The notes under the pieces are model-generated. The model had not been told where the DNA came from and did no database searches. It saw nothing but the letters and a program-made list of their open reading frames with translations. DNA of 64,000 bases from JBPOHE01 sp052035915 (lineage in GTDB: Bacteria > Pseudomonadota > Gammaproteobacteria > Chromatiales > Chromatiaceae), in assembly GCA_052035915.1 (NCBI GenBank), contig JBPOHE010000084.1, positions 1-64,000 on the forward strand. The letters run 5' to 3'. This document shows, in pieces, positions 1 through 7,670 of this stretch (positions are counted from its first letter, which is position 1; each line of letters starts with the position of its first letter). The position numbers were made by a program, and so were the translations under genes.

Positions 1-1
1 G

Positions 2-2128
2 GCCATCTATCTCCTGGATCTGGACAGCGGTGAGCGCTATTCGCCGACCCTGGTCCCGTTGCGGGACCAACAGACCACCCATGGCCTGAGCTATGGTCTC
101 GGCCATGCCAGGTTCAGGGCGGTCAAAGGGCCGCTCGAGTTGGAGCTGGTGCTTTTCGTCCCGCCCGATGCCCCGGTCCAGGTGCAGTGGCTGCGCCTCC
201 GCAACAGCTCCCAGAGCGCCCGTCGCCTGCGTCTGGTGACTTTCGCCCAGATGGTGCTGGCCGGTATCCCTGGCGCCAGTAGAGGCCACCTCAAGCTGGG
301 CCATAACACCCATCTCAAGGCGCTGCTGTTCGAAAACCCGGACAACGAATTCTGGGGCGGCACGGCTTTCGTCGCCTCCAGTCTCCCCAGCGTCGTCATG
401 GAGACCGGGCTGCATCGCTTCATCGGCGGCACCGATCGGGATCTTTCCCGGCCCGCCATGCTCGAACATGGCCGTGGGGACCCCGCACAACCCGAAGACG
501 GCTTTGCCTGTGCCGCCTTCGCCGCCACCCTGTCGGTACCGGCGGGGGGCGAGCGTCAGCTCAGTCTGGTGCTCGGCCAGGTGGCCAGGGTCGATCAGAC
601 CGGCTTGTTCATCCGCCGCTTCACGGATCTGGGTCTGGTGGCGCAGTCCTTCGAGCAGACCCGGGCTTGGTGGAGCAAGACCCTCTCGGTGCTGACTATC
701 GAGACCGACGCGCCAGACTTCGATCGCCTGGTCAATACCTGGTTGCCCTACCAGATCCTGGTCGCCCGCCTCTGGGGCCGGGCCGGACCCAACCAGCGTA
801 GTGGCGGCTATGGTTTCCGCGATCAGCTCCAGGATGTCCTGCCCTTCTGTCTGCTGGATCCCGCGCTCGCCCGCCGGCAGATCCTGTTGCATGCCGCCCA
901 GCAGTTCCCCGAAGGGGATGTCTTGGCCTGGTGGCATCCGAACCGGGACGGACGGACCGGCCTGGGGGCGCGCCTTCGGGCCTCGGACCCCCACCTCTGG
1001 CTGCCCTATGTGGTCTGTCGCTATGTGCAGGCGACCGGAGACAAGAGCCTCCTGCAGGAGCGCCTGCCTTTCCTTGAGGGGGTGGCGATCCCGCCCGGAG
1101 AGGAAGGGGTGGTGTTCACGCCTCGTCCTTCCCGGGAGGAGGCGGATCTCTACGAACATTGCCGCCGCGCCATCGAATTCAGTCTGGCCCGGCTGGGACG
1201 CCATGGCCTGCCGCTCATGGGGGCCGGGGATTGGAACGACGGTCTCAGCCGGATCGGGGCCGCCGGTCGCGGCGAAAGCCTCTGGCTGGGATGTTTTCTC
1301 TACGACATCCTCCAGCGCTTTACCCACCTTACCGAACTGAAACCAGGGACGGCTGAGGCGGCGAGGCGCTATCGGGAGGCCGCAATGGCCCTGTGGGAAT
1401 CGGTGCGGGCTGGTTGGCGTCGCGACCGTTTCCTGCGCGCCTTTGACGATACCGGGCGGGAAATGGTCTTGGCCGATGCCCTCACCGCGGCTTGGCCCAT
1501 TCTCGCCGACATGGTCGATCTCGAGCTGGGCGGTATCGCCATGGAAACCGCCCTGGCCGAGCTGGTGGAGGATGGACTGGTCCGGCTTCTCGCGCCGGCC
1601 TTCACCCAGGACTCGACGCCACCACCGGGACGCATCGCCGATTACCCTCCCGGGGTGCGGGAGAATGGGGGGCAGTATTCCCATGGTGTCTCCTGGCTGG
1701 TGGAGGCCCAGGTGAAGCTGGCCGAATGGGCGGCAGCGGACGGGCGGACGGAGGAGGCCGAGCGGCACCAGGTCCAGGCTTGGGAGCTTTGGCGGCGCAT
1801 CTCCCCCCTGGGGCATGGTTCGCCCGAGCGCCTCCAGCGCTATGGGTTGCCGCCGCACCAGCAGGCGGCGGATGTCTATGATGGCCCGGGTTATGCCGGA
1901 CGCGGGGGCTGGAGCTGGTACACCGGAGCCGCCGCCCGCATGCTGTCAGCGGCCTATGCGTTGCTCGGGATCGAGTTGCGGGGGGGGAAACTGAATCTGC
2001 GTCCGGTGTCTTCCCGGTCGGGTGGGATACGACTGCGGCGGCTCCGGTTTCGCGGGAAGGAATACTATCGCGCCCCTGAGGAGGAATCCGTCGGGGAGGG
2101 TGCCCCGGGGACCGAAGGTCGTTTATGA
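2..2128 (+). CDS. GH94 / cyclic beta-glucan synthase-like protein, C-terminal part (5' truncated by window)
   Basis: The reading frame is open from base 2 with no start, so the gene begins outside the window; about 708 residues are visible. The N-terminal part resembles the beta-sandwich sugar-binding region of family 36/94 enzymes. It is followed by an (alpha/alpha)6 catalytic region with the hallmark GGYGFRDQLQD near base 805 and GAGDWNDGLSR near base 1224; the Asp in DWND is the usual general acid of GH94 phosphorylases. The end matches the C-terminus of NdvB-type cyclic beta-1,2-glucan synthases and of cellobiose/chitobiose phosphorylases. NdvB proteins also carry N-terminal membrane and GT84 domains, which cannot be seen here, so either identity is possible. 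The family assignment is firm and the substrate is not known. Confidence 0.85.
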   Translation, partial: AIYLLDLDSGERYSPTLVPLRDQQTTHGLSYGLGHARFRAVKGPLELELVLFVPPDAPVQVQWLRLRNSSQSARRLRLVTFAQMVLAGIPGASRGHLKLGHNTHLKALLFENPDNEFWGGTAFVASSLPSVVMETGLHRFIGGTDRDLSRPAMLEHGRGDPAQPEDGFACAAFAATLSVPAGGERQLSLVLGQVARVDQTGLFIRRFTDLGLVAQSFEQTRAWWSKTLSVLTIETDAPDFDRLVNTWLPYQILVARLWGRAGPNQRSGGYGFRDQLQDVLPFCLLDPALARRQILLHAAQQFPEGDVLAWWHPNRDGRTGLGARLRASDPHLWLPYVVCRYVQATGDKSLLQERLPFLEGVAIPPGEEGVVFTPRPSREEADLYEHCRRAIEFSLARLGRHGLPLMGAGDWNDGLSRIGAAGRGESLWLGCFLYDILQRFTHLTELKPGTAEAARRYREAAMALWESVRAGWRRDRFLRAFDDTGREMVLADALTAAWPILADMVDLELGGIAMETALAELVEDGLVRLLAPAFTQDSTPPPGRIADYPPGVRENGGQYSHGVSWLVEAQVKLAEWAAADGRTEEAERHQVQAWELWRRISPLGHGSPERLQRYGLPPHQQAADVYDGPGYAGRGGWSWYTGAAARMLSAAYALLGIELRGGKLNLRPVSSRSGGIRLRRLRFRGKEYYRAPEEESVGEGAPGTEGRL

Positions 2129-2217
2129 CCAAGCCACCAGCCTTTCTCGTACCAATTCCGGTTCGGTTTTTTCTCCTTGGCGGGTGATGGGCCGGCCATG
2201 TATTTCAAAGAGATAAG

Positions 2218-2244
2218 GCTGGCGATGAGCGAAGCGAATCCAGC
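2218..2244. repeat. Small stem-loop of the 'CGCTTCGCTCATCGCC' dispersed-repeat type
   Basis: GCTGG (2218-2222) pairs with CCAGC (2240-2244) around a 17-nt loop. The minus-strand text GATTCGCTTCGCTCATCGCC resembles small repeats scattered between genes in many proteobacteria. It lies in the 2129-2602 gap, which otherwise holds only the long palindromic element at 2326-2446. I see no gene in that gap. Confidence 0.4.
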
Positions 2245-2325
2245 GCTTTGCCCCCCAAGAAGCCGGGTTTCGGCGTTCGCACCTCAACGTCGGCCTACTT
2301 CGACCTGGATTGCGCAAGGTGACTT

Positions 2326-2446
2326 CCGGGCCTGGGCGCTGTGGCCCGATTTTCTGTTCTTCAATGGAGAACAATATCCTCTATATCCTATTATTGTTCT
2401 CTAAAAGAGAACGGAAATCGGGCGTTTTCGGTCAATGCCCGGAGCC
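2326..2446 (+). repeat. Palindromic intergenic element, copy 1 of 6
   Basis: Begins CCGGGCCTGGGCGC and ends GTCAATGCCCGGAGCC. It contains two 17-nt hairpins, GTTCTTCAATGGAGAAC and GTTCTCTAAAAGAGAAC, separated by a 23-nt AT-rich spacer that starts AAT and ends ATT. The ends form an outer inverted repeat (CCGGGC / GCCCGG). The same architecture recurs five more times in the window. This copy lies 197 bp downstream of the GH94 stop and in the same orientation as that gene. No ORF or transposase is inside. It may be a REP/MITE-like repeat or a 3'-end element; its function is unknown. Confidence 0.9.
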
Positions 2447-2602
2447 AGCGCACTCTTTCCACTCGGCAACGAGGTCTTCATCGGGTACAGTACTGCCGCC
2501 CGGTCTACCGCTGTCCCATGGCCCGGGGACGGCGGATGGCGGGGATGACAGCCGGGCCGGTCCGACCTGTCGGGGCCTTTTCCGTCAATTGCCAAGGTGA
2601 TG

Positions 2603-3535
2603 ATGAACGTGATGCTCAGAAACCTGATTTTGGGGGCGCTGTTGGCCGCTCCAACATTCTTTACCGAGGCCACTGCCCGCGCCTATGTGTTGCCGCCGAG
2701 CGATATCGACATCATCGGCACCGTGGAGGTCATCCCGGCGCGTCAGGAGGACACCTTGCTCGATATCGCCAGGGAATTCGATATTGGCCAGGAAGAGATC
2801 ATGCATGCCAACCCCAACGTCAGTCGCTGGCTGCCCGAGGAAGGCACCGAGGTGGTTTTGCCCCTGGCCTACATCCTCCCCATGGCGCCGCGGGAAGGGC
2901 TGGTGCTGAATCTGCCCGAGATGCGTCTCTATCTCTATGGCCAGCACGACAAACAGGGGCGTCCGGTGGTCATCACCTACCCCGCCAGCATCGGGCGCAT
3001 GGACTGGAAGTCACCCCTTGGTGAAACCAAGGTGGTGAAGAAGATGCAGGACCCGACCTGGTATCCGACCCCTTCCTTGCGGGCCGAGGCAGCGGCGGAG
3101 GGCGATCCGCTCCCGGAGATGGTGCCGCCGGGACCGGATAATCCCCTTGGCCGCTACGCCCTCTATCTGGGCTTTCCCGGCTATCTGATCCATGGGGTGG
3201 ATAAGCGCAAGGCCTACGGTATCGGCATGCGCGTCACGCACGGCTGCGTCCGCCTTTACCCAGAGGATGTGGAGCAACTCTTTCCCATGGTGCCGGTGGG
3301 GGCCAAGGTGCGCTTCGTGGATCAGTCGGTAAAGCTGGGCTGGCTGGCGGATACCCTGTTCATCGAGGTCCAACCGCCGCTGGAAGAGAGCCGGATGAGC
3401 GACGATGCGCTCTACAACCATGCCATGAATCTGATTGGGGAGCAGCGGAAGCTGCGTCCGCTGGAGGTCGACGATAACCTGCTGCTGCAGGCGATCCTGG
3501 ATAAGAGCGGGATGCCGGTGGCGATCTCCCGCTAG
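2603..3535 (+). CDS. LysM-containing L,D-transpeptidase (ErfK/YbiS/YcfS family)
   Basis: A periplasmic enzyme of about 310 residues. A hydrophobic N-terminal signal (about residues 4-25) is followed by a LysM-like segment around residues 40-95, then the YkuD catalytic domain with the signature IHGVDKRKAYG...THGCVRLYPED. The Cys in HGCVRL is the nucleophile. Family members cut the meso-DAP-D-Ala bond and make 3-3 crosslinks or attach Braun-type lipoprotein to peptidoglycan. GTG 2597, ATG 2600 and ATG 2603 are possible starts; 2603 is preferred because AAGG (2594-2597) lies 5 nt upstream. The convergent neighbour is an Lpp-like lipoprotein ending in Lys, a plausible substrate of this enzyme (inference). 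Confidence 0.9.
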   Translation: MNVMLRNLILGALLAAPTFFTEATARAYVLPPSDIDIIGTVEVIPARQEDTLLDIAREFDIGQEEIMHANPNVSRWLPEEGTEVVLPLAYILPMAPREGLVLNLPEMRLYLYGQHDKQGRPVVITYPASIGRMDWKSPLGETKVVKKMQDPTWYPTPSLRAEAAAEGDPLPEMVPPGPDNPLGRYALYLGFPGYLIHGVDKRKAYGIGMRVTHGCVRLYPEDVEQLFPMVPVGAKVRFVDQSVKLGWLADTLFIEVQPPLEESRMSDDALYNHAMNLIGEQRKLRPLEVDDNLLLQAILDKSGMPVAISR

Positions 3536-3553
3536 CCGGAAGGCCAGCGGGAG
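3526..3553. terminator. Bidirectional hairpin between convergent transpeptidase and lipoprotein genes
   Basis: CTCCCGCTAGCC and GGCCAGCGGGAG flank a GGAA loop and pair along 11 of 12 positions. The stem overlaps the last codons of the transpeptidase gene and ends 10 bp before the lipoprotein stop codon, a good position to end transcription from both sides. No clear T-tract follows, so termination efficiency is uncertain. Confidence 0.55.
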
Positions 3554-3562
3554 AAGCGGGTG

Positions 3563-3847
3563 TTACTTGTACATACCCTTGGTGTGAGCGCGATTCAGCT
3601 TGGCCTCGACGTCTCTGGAAGCCTTGGCGGCGTCACGGGCGGCGGCGGCGGCGTCGCTGGCGGCGGCTTCGGCGCGGTTGGCCGCGGCCAGGGCGGAGGA
3701 GGCGTCAGCGGAGGCCTTGTCGGCCTTGGCGCTTACGGCCTTGACTTCAGCGCGCACGCTGTCGAGGTCAGAGGTGCTGGCGCAACCACCGAGGAAGGCA
3801 ACGGCACCCAAGCCCAAGACCAGAGCGGCGATACGGTTTCTATACAT
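3563..3847 (-). CDS. Alanine-zipper outer-membrane lipoprotein (Lpp-like)
   Basis: A 94-residue protein. The N-terminus MYRNRIAALVLGLGAVAFLGGC is a lipoprotein signal, with lipobox LGGC and Cys about 22. The mature part is almost entirely an Ala-rich heptad coil (ASADASSALAAANRAEAAAS...) as in the Lpp alanine-zipper family. It ends in KGMYK. A C-terminal Lys is the residue that L,D-transpeptidases join to DAP in E. coli Lpp. The ATG at 3847 is chosen because GGAGG lies just upstream; a longer frame to 3883 would add a polar stretch before the signal. The adjacent convergent L,D-transpeptidase gene strengthens the idea of a covalently anchored lipoprotein. It is longer than E. coli Lpp (78 aa). 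Confidence 0.85.
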   Translation of the reverse strand: MYRNRIAALVLGLGAVAFLGGCASTSDLDSVRAEVKAVSAKADKASADASSALAAANRAEAAASDAAAAARDAAKASRDVEAKLNRAHTKGMYK

Positions 3848-3917
3848 TGTAGAGTGACCTCCATATTGAGTTATTGAAGACAAATCGGGAAAGATCTATG
3901 CCCGTCCGACCCAGGGC

Positions 3918-3923
3918 ATTATA
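3918..3923 (-). promoter_or_regulatory. Candidate -10 box (TATAAT) for the Lpp-like lipoprotein gene
   Basis: On the minus strand a perfect TATAAT lies about 70 bp upstream of the lipoprotein ATG. No good -35 hexamer is present 16-18 bp upstream. The call rests on the -10 alone and on the expectation that such lipoproteins are strongly expressed. Confidence 0.4.
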
Positions 3924-4350
3924 TCCGATGAATTTTGACTTCGACGAGTAACCTTTTTACCACAGCCAGGGACAATCCTCCGGCAGGCGCGGTTCACTGA
4001 AGCGGAAATAAGATGGAGAATGCGGCTCGCTTGCTATTAAAATCAACTGCTGGAGAGGTGCTTGGCCACCCTTATCCGTCGTCCCGATGAGGGACTTTAT
4101 AGGCAAGGGAGCCCTTTCACCGACCGGTGAAGGGAACCAAGGGGCGGGCGAAAACCGCTGGAAATAACGCTGAATTGGATACTCAGGCGATTTCTGTCAA
4201 AACATATACTGGTACTGGCCGGCTGGTCTGCTCGCCCACCTTCGGTGATACCGAGCCCGCTCGACGCCGTCTGGCGCGCCTGGAAGGCGAACGAACAGCC
4301 GGTGCGTTCAGGTATATCTTTTCCCGACCATCGCCTTACCAGGGAAACCG
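3924..4350. other. Non-coding stretch between lipoprotein and response-regulator genes
   Basis: No convincing gene; the short open frames here have no homology I recognise and no ribosome site. The only structure I see is a hairpin at 4112-4134 (CCCTTTCACC / GGTGAAGGG around GACC) without a T-run. It could be a leader element of the downstream regulator gene or chance. Confidence 0.4.
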
Positions 4351-5967
4351 ATGAAGATTCTGATCATCGACGATGCCTTGGACATGCGTACCTACCTCAG
4401 ATTACTGGCCACCAAATGGGGCTATGAGGTCAAGGTCTGCGAGGAAGGGAGCCAGGCCCTGGAACTCTTGCGGCATTCGGATATCCGCCTGGTCATCTGC
4501 GACTGGATGATGCCGGGTCTGTCCGGCCCCGAACTCTGTCGGGCCATCCGCGACCAGGACATGGGTCGTTATATCTATTTCATCCTCGTCACCGGGCGTT
4601 CTCACAACGAGGATCTGGTCTATGGTCTCAATGCCGGGGCCGACGATTTCCTCAGCAAGCCGGTGGATGCCCAGGTATTGCGGGCCCGGCTGCGGGTGGG
4701 AGAGCGTATCCTGGCCTTGGAGGATCGGCTGGCGGAACAGAATCATATCCTGCTGGACTCCCGCAACCGCCTGAGGGCGGCCTTCGATCGTATCCAGGCG
4801 GATCTCGCGGCCGCGGCGCGCATCCAGCGCCAATTGCTGCCTACCAGCGACCGCGCCGCCCGACCCTTGCGGGCCGCCTGGCTGTTTCTCGCCGCCGCCG
4901 AGGTGTCGGGGGATAGCTTTAACTTCTTCGAGGTGGATGAGGATCGCTTGGGGTTTTATCTGCTGGATGTCTCCGGTCACGGCATCCCTTCGGCCCTGCT
5001 CTCGACCAGCCTGAGCCGCACCCTGGTGCCGGGCGCTGGCTGTGAGGAAAGGTGCTCTGTCAGCCAGAGCACTTATCTCGATCCCGCCGCCTTCCTGGCC
5101 CACCTCAATCAGCATCTGGTCGATACCGACGAGGAGCGAGAGAACTTCGCCACCATCGCCTACGGGACCATCAACAAATCCACCGGCCAAGGGCTGATGG
5201 CCCTGGCTGGGCATCCCCGACCCCTACTGCTGCGGTATGACGGGAGCTTGGAGAGTCTGCAGCTCAGCGGATTGCCGGTGGGGATGTTTCCTCATATCCA
5301 GTTTCAAAGTCAGCCTTTCAGTATGGCGCCGGGCGACAGGCTCATTCTCTATTCCGACGGCATCCTGGATTGCGAAGACCCGAACGGGCAACACTTTGGC
5401 GAAGACCGGCTTCGCTTGGCGCTTACCGCCGAGGGCTACAGCTCCGCCGCCGATCTGATCGAGCGGCTCAAAGGCATACTGCACCAATGGCGCGGCCAGG
5501 CCGATCCCGCCGACGATATCTCCATCCTGGTGCTGGAGCGTCCCCAGGAGCTAACGACCTCGGGAGCCCCCATCCCCCTGGATCTCAGCAGCGATGCCGA
5601 GGAGGTACCCGAGCTGTTGGACCGTCTGGAGGCCCTGTGTCGGCGACATGGATTCGATGAGATGCTGACCCTGAAGCTGACCACGGTGGTCATCGAAGCG
5701 GTGAACAACTGCATCAAACATGCCTATGAAAATAAGACCGGGCATCCCATCCGGGTACTCTGGCTGGTGGCTGGCGACAGGGTCCTGGTGCGCATCCAGG
5801 ATCAGGGCCTGGGTATGGAGGCTTCACCGCCGGAGCCGGATCCCCTCTCGGGCTCGGGGCGGGGCTGGGGGATCATCAGCCAATGGAGCCATGCCTTCAG
5901 CTATTGCGCCGGGCCGAGTTTCAACCGCATCTCGCTCATCTGGCGTCTCGAGTCCGCCGCGGATTGA
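4351..5967 (+). CDS. Response regulator with PP2C-type phosphatase and anti-sigma-factor kinase domains (HsbR-like)
   Basis: A cytoplasmic switch protein of 538 residues. A receiver domain occupies residues 1-120 (phospho-acceptor D51 in VICDWMMPG), followed by a short coiled-coil. A SpoIIE/RsbU-type PP2C phosphatase spans about 150-395, with DVSGHGIPSALLS, GHPRPLLLR and YSDGILDCEDPNG as metal/active-site motifs. A GHKL ATPase of the RsbW type spans about 420-535 (EAVNNCIKHAY, DQGLGM, GRGWGI). This REC-PP2C-HATPase order is that of HsbR in Pseudomonas, which both phosphorylates and dephosphorylates a STAS partner. The next gene encodes exactly such a STAS protein, and a polysaccharide operon follows. 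Confidence 0.9.
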   Translation: MKILIIDDALDMRTYLRLLATKWGYEVKVCEEGSQALELLRHSDIRLVICDWMMPGLSGPELCRAIRDQDMGRYIYFILVTGRSHNEDLVYGLNAGADDFLSKPVDAQVLRARLRVGERILALEDRLAEQNHILLDSRNRLRAAFDRIQADLAAAARIQRQLLPTSDRAARPLRAAWLFLAAAEVSGDSFNFFEVDEDRLGFYLLDVSGHGIPSALLSTSLSRTLVPGAGCEERCSVSQSTYLDPAAFLAHLNQHLVDTDEERENFATIAYGTINKSTGQGLMALAGHPRPLLLRYDGSLESLQLSGLPVGMFPHIQFQSQPFSMAPGDRLILYSDGILDCEDPNGQHFGEDRLRLALTAEGYSSAADLIERLKGILHQWRGQADPADDISILVLERPQELTTSGAPIPLDLSSDAEEVPELLDRLEALCRRHGFDEMLTLKLTTVVIEAVNNCIKHAYENKTGHPIRVLWLVAGDRVLVRIQDQGLGMEASPPEPDPLSGSGRGWGIISQWSHAFSYCAGPSFNRISLIWRLESAAD

Positions 5968-6133
5968 CGGGGTTGGCTATCGGGAAGGGCGCCGATGATC
6001 TACCCTGAAGCCACGCGGACCATGGCCTCGCCGAGACCTGGATGTCCGTCCCGACCAAGACCAGGGGGTGGCGCCCGCCGGGCATGCGGCGTCCCCCGAT
6101 CCATCACACCCAGGAACCCAATGGAGTCCAGTC

Positions 6134-6469
6134 ATGAACCTAGAACACCGCACCCAGGCTTCCATCGACATCATCAAACTGCCCATGCGGCTCATCATGG
6201 CCGATGCGGCCGAAGCCCGCGATCAGATCAAGACCATCATCAACCAGGGCCGTGGCAAGATCATCCTCGATCTCGCCGACACCGACTTCATGGATTCCAG
6301 CGGCTGCGGCGCCCTGGTGACCAGTCTGTTGGCGGCGCGCAAGCGCGACGGCGACATCTATCTGGTGCACATGGGGGACAAGGTGCGGGCGCTATTTGAA
6401 CTCACCCGGCTGCACACGGTGTTTCAGATCTTCGACGACGAATCCAGCGCCATCAGGGCCTTCAACTGA
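6134..6469 (+). CDS. STAS-domain anti-sigma factor antagonist (HsbA/SpoIIAA-like)
   Basis: 111 residues, essentially a single STAS domain. The conserved phosphorylation segment DFMDSSGCGALV is present (D54, S55, S56); one of these serines is the usual target of the RsbW-type kinase and PP2C phosphatase found in the preceding gene. The ATG at 6134 has GGAG (6124-6127) upstream; longer in-frame starts add unstructured Pro/Ser-rich sequence. It sits 166 bp after the regulator and 19 bp before the polysaccharide cluster, so it probably passes the partner-switch signal to exopolysaccharide synthesis or another target (inference). Confidence 0.9.
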   Translation: MNLEHRTQASIDIIKLPMRLIMADAAEARDQIKTIINQGRGKIILDLADTDFMDSSGCGALVTSLLAARKRDGDIYLVHMGDKVRALFELTRLHTVFQIFDDESSAIRAFN

Positions 6470-6488
6470 GATAGGGGAGGTCACGGAG

Positions 6489-7649
6489 ATGACGGCCAAT
6501 GCAGCCAAGGCGGGACAGGTATCCATCCTCGTCTTCATCGATGCCCTGGGCTGGGAGGTGCTGCGGGGACGGCCCTTCCTCGACGAGGAACTGCCCTATC
6601 GCCGCAAGCTGCGCTCGGTGTTCGGTTTTTCCTCCGCCTGCATCCCCTCCATCCTCTCCGGGCTCATGCCCAGGGAACATCGCCACTGGTCCTTCTTCTT
6701 TTACTCGCCGCGCACCTCGCCCTTTCGACCGCTACGGCCCTTGAATCTCTTGCCCGGCTCCATCCTCGATCGGGGCCGGGTGCGTCATCTCTTGAGTCGG
6801 CTGGTGAAGTGGATCTATGGCTATAGCGGCTATTTCGAGCTGTACAACATCCCCTTCCGCCACATCCATCTGTTCGACTACTGTGAGAAGAAGGATCTTT
6901 TCGTCCCCGGTGGCTTGAACCAGGGGCGCAACATCTTCGATCACCTCCAGAGCGGCGGGGTCCGCTATCACGTCTCCGACTGGCGCCAGTCGGAGGAGGT
7001 CAACCTCGAGGCCTTGAAACAGGATCTTCAACGGGCCGAGATCCGTTTCGCCCTGCTCTACATGGCCTCCATGGACTCCCTGTTGCACCAGGTCGGCAAG
7101 GCCAGCACCGAGGTGGACCGCAAACTGGCCTGGTACGAGGCCCAGTTGCGCGAGGTGCTGCGGCTGGCCCGGGAGCAGTACCAGGAGGTGCGGCTGTTCA
7201 TCTGTTCCGATCATGGCATGGCCACCATCCACACCCAGGTGGATCTGATGGCCAAGATCGAAGCCCTGGGGCTGGTGTTCGGGCGCGACTACGTGGCCAC
7301 CTACGACTCCACCATGGGACGTTTCTGGTTCCATAACGATCAGGCGCGCGCCAGGATCAGCGCCCGGCTTGAGGAGGTGCCTGAAGGTCGCATCCTTCCG
7401 GCGGAGGAACTGCGGGCCCTGGGTTGCGACTTCGAGGGTCGGCAGTATGGGGAGCTCATCTTTCTCATGCGTCCCGGAGTGCTGATCGTCCCCAGTCACA
7501 TGGGGCTCAAGCCCATCACCGGCATGCACGGCTACCACCCGGACGATCCTGACTCCGACGCTTCCCTGCTTTCCAATGTCGAGCCGCCGACCGACCCGCG
7601 GGCCATCCCGGATGTCTTTCGCCTGATGCGGGCCGAGGCTGGCGTTTAG
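6489..7649 (+). CDS. Alkaline-phosphatase-superfamily phosphodiesterase-like protein
   Basis: 386 residues. Metal-ligand motifs of the nucleotide pyrophosphatase/phosphodiesterase branch are visible: VFIDALGWEVL near the N-terminus, the likely nucleophile segment GFSSACIPSILSG (Ser where NPPs often have Thr), ICSDHGMATI, and GMHGYHPDD near the C-terminus supplying Asp/His ligands. There is no signal peptide, so it is predicted cytosolic. The ATG at 6489 follows GGGAGG (6475-6480). It opens a tight operon with a flippase, an acyltransferase and three glycosyltransferases, suggesting action on a phospho-sugar or lipid-linked intermediate. The substrate cannot be told from sequence. Confidence 0.8.
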   Translation: MTANAAKAGQVSILVFIDALGWEVLRGRPFLDEELPYRRKLRSVFGFSSACIPSILSGLMPREHRHWSFFFYSPRTSPFRPLRPLNLLPGSILDRGRVRHLLSRLVKWIYGYSGYFELYNIPFRHIHLFDYCEKKDLFVPGGLNQGRNIFDHLQSGGVRYHVSDWRQSEEVNLEALKQDLQRAEIRFALLYMASMDSLLHQVGKASTEVDRKLAWYEAQLREVLRLAREQYQEVRLFICSDHGMATIHTQVDLMAKIEALGLVFGRDYVATYDSTMGRFWFHNDQARARISARLEEVPEGRILPAEELRALGCDFEGRQYGELIFLMRPGVLIVPSHMGLKPITGMHGYHPDDPDSDASLLSNVEPPTDPRAIPDVFRLMRAEAGV

Positions 7650-7670
7650 ATCGACCGAGAGGCAGGACCC

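Noticed and set aside
4127..4354. Short plus-strand frame before the response-regulator gene
   Set aside because: No homology or ribosome site, and it ends inside the start of the regulator gene; treated as non-coding leader.
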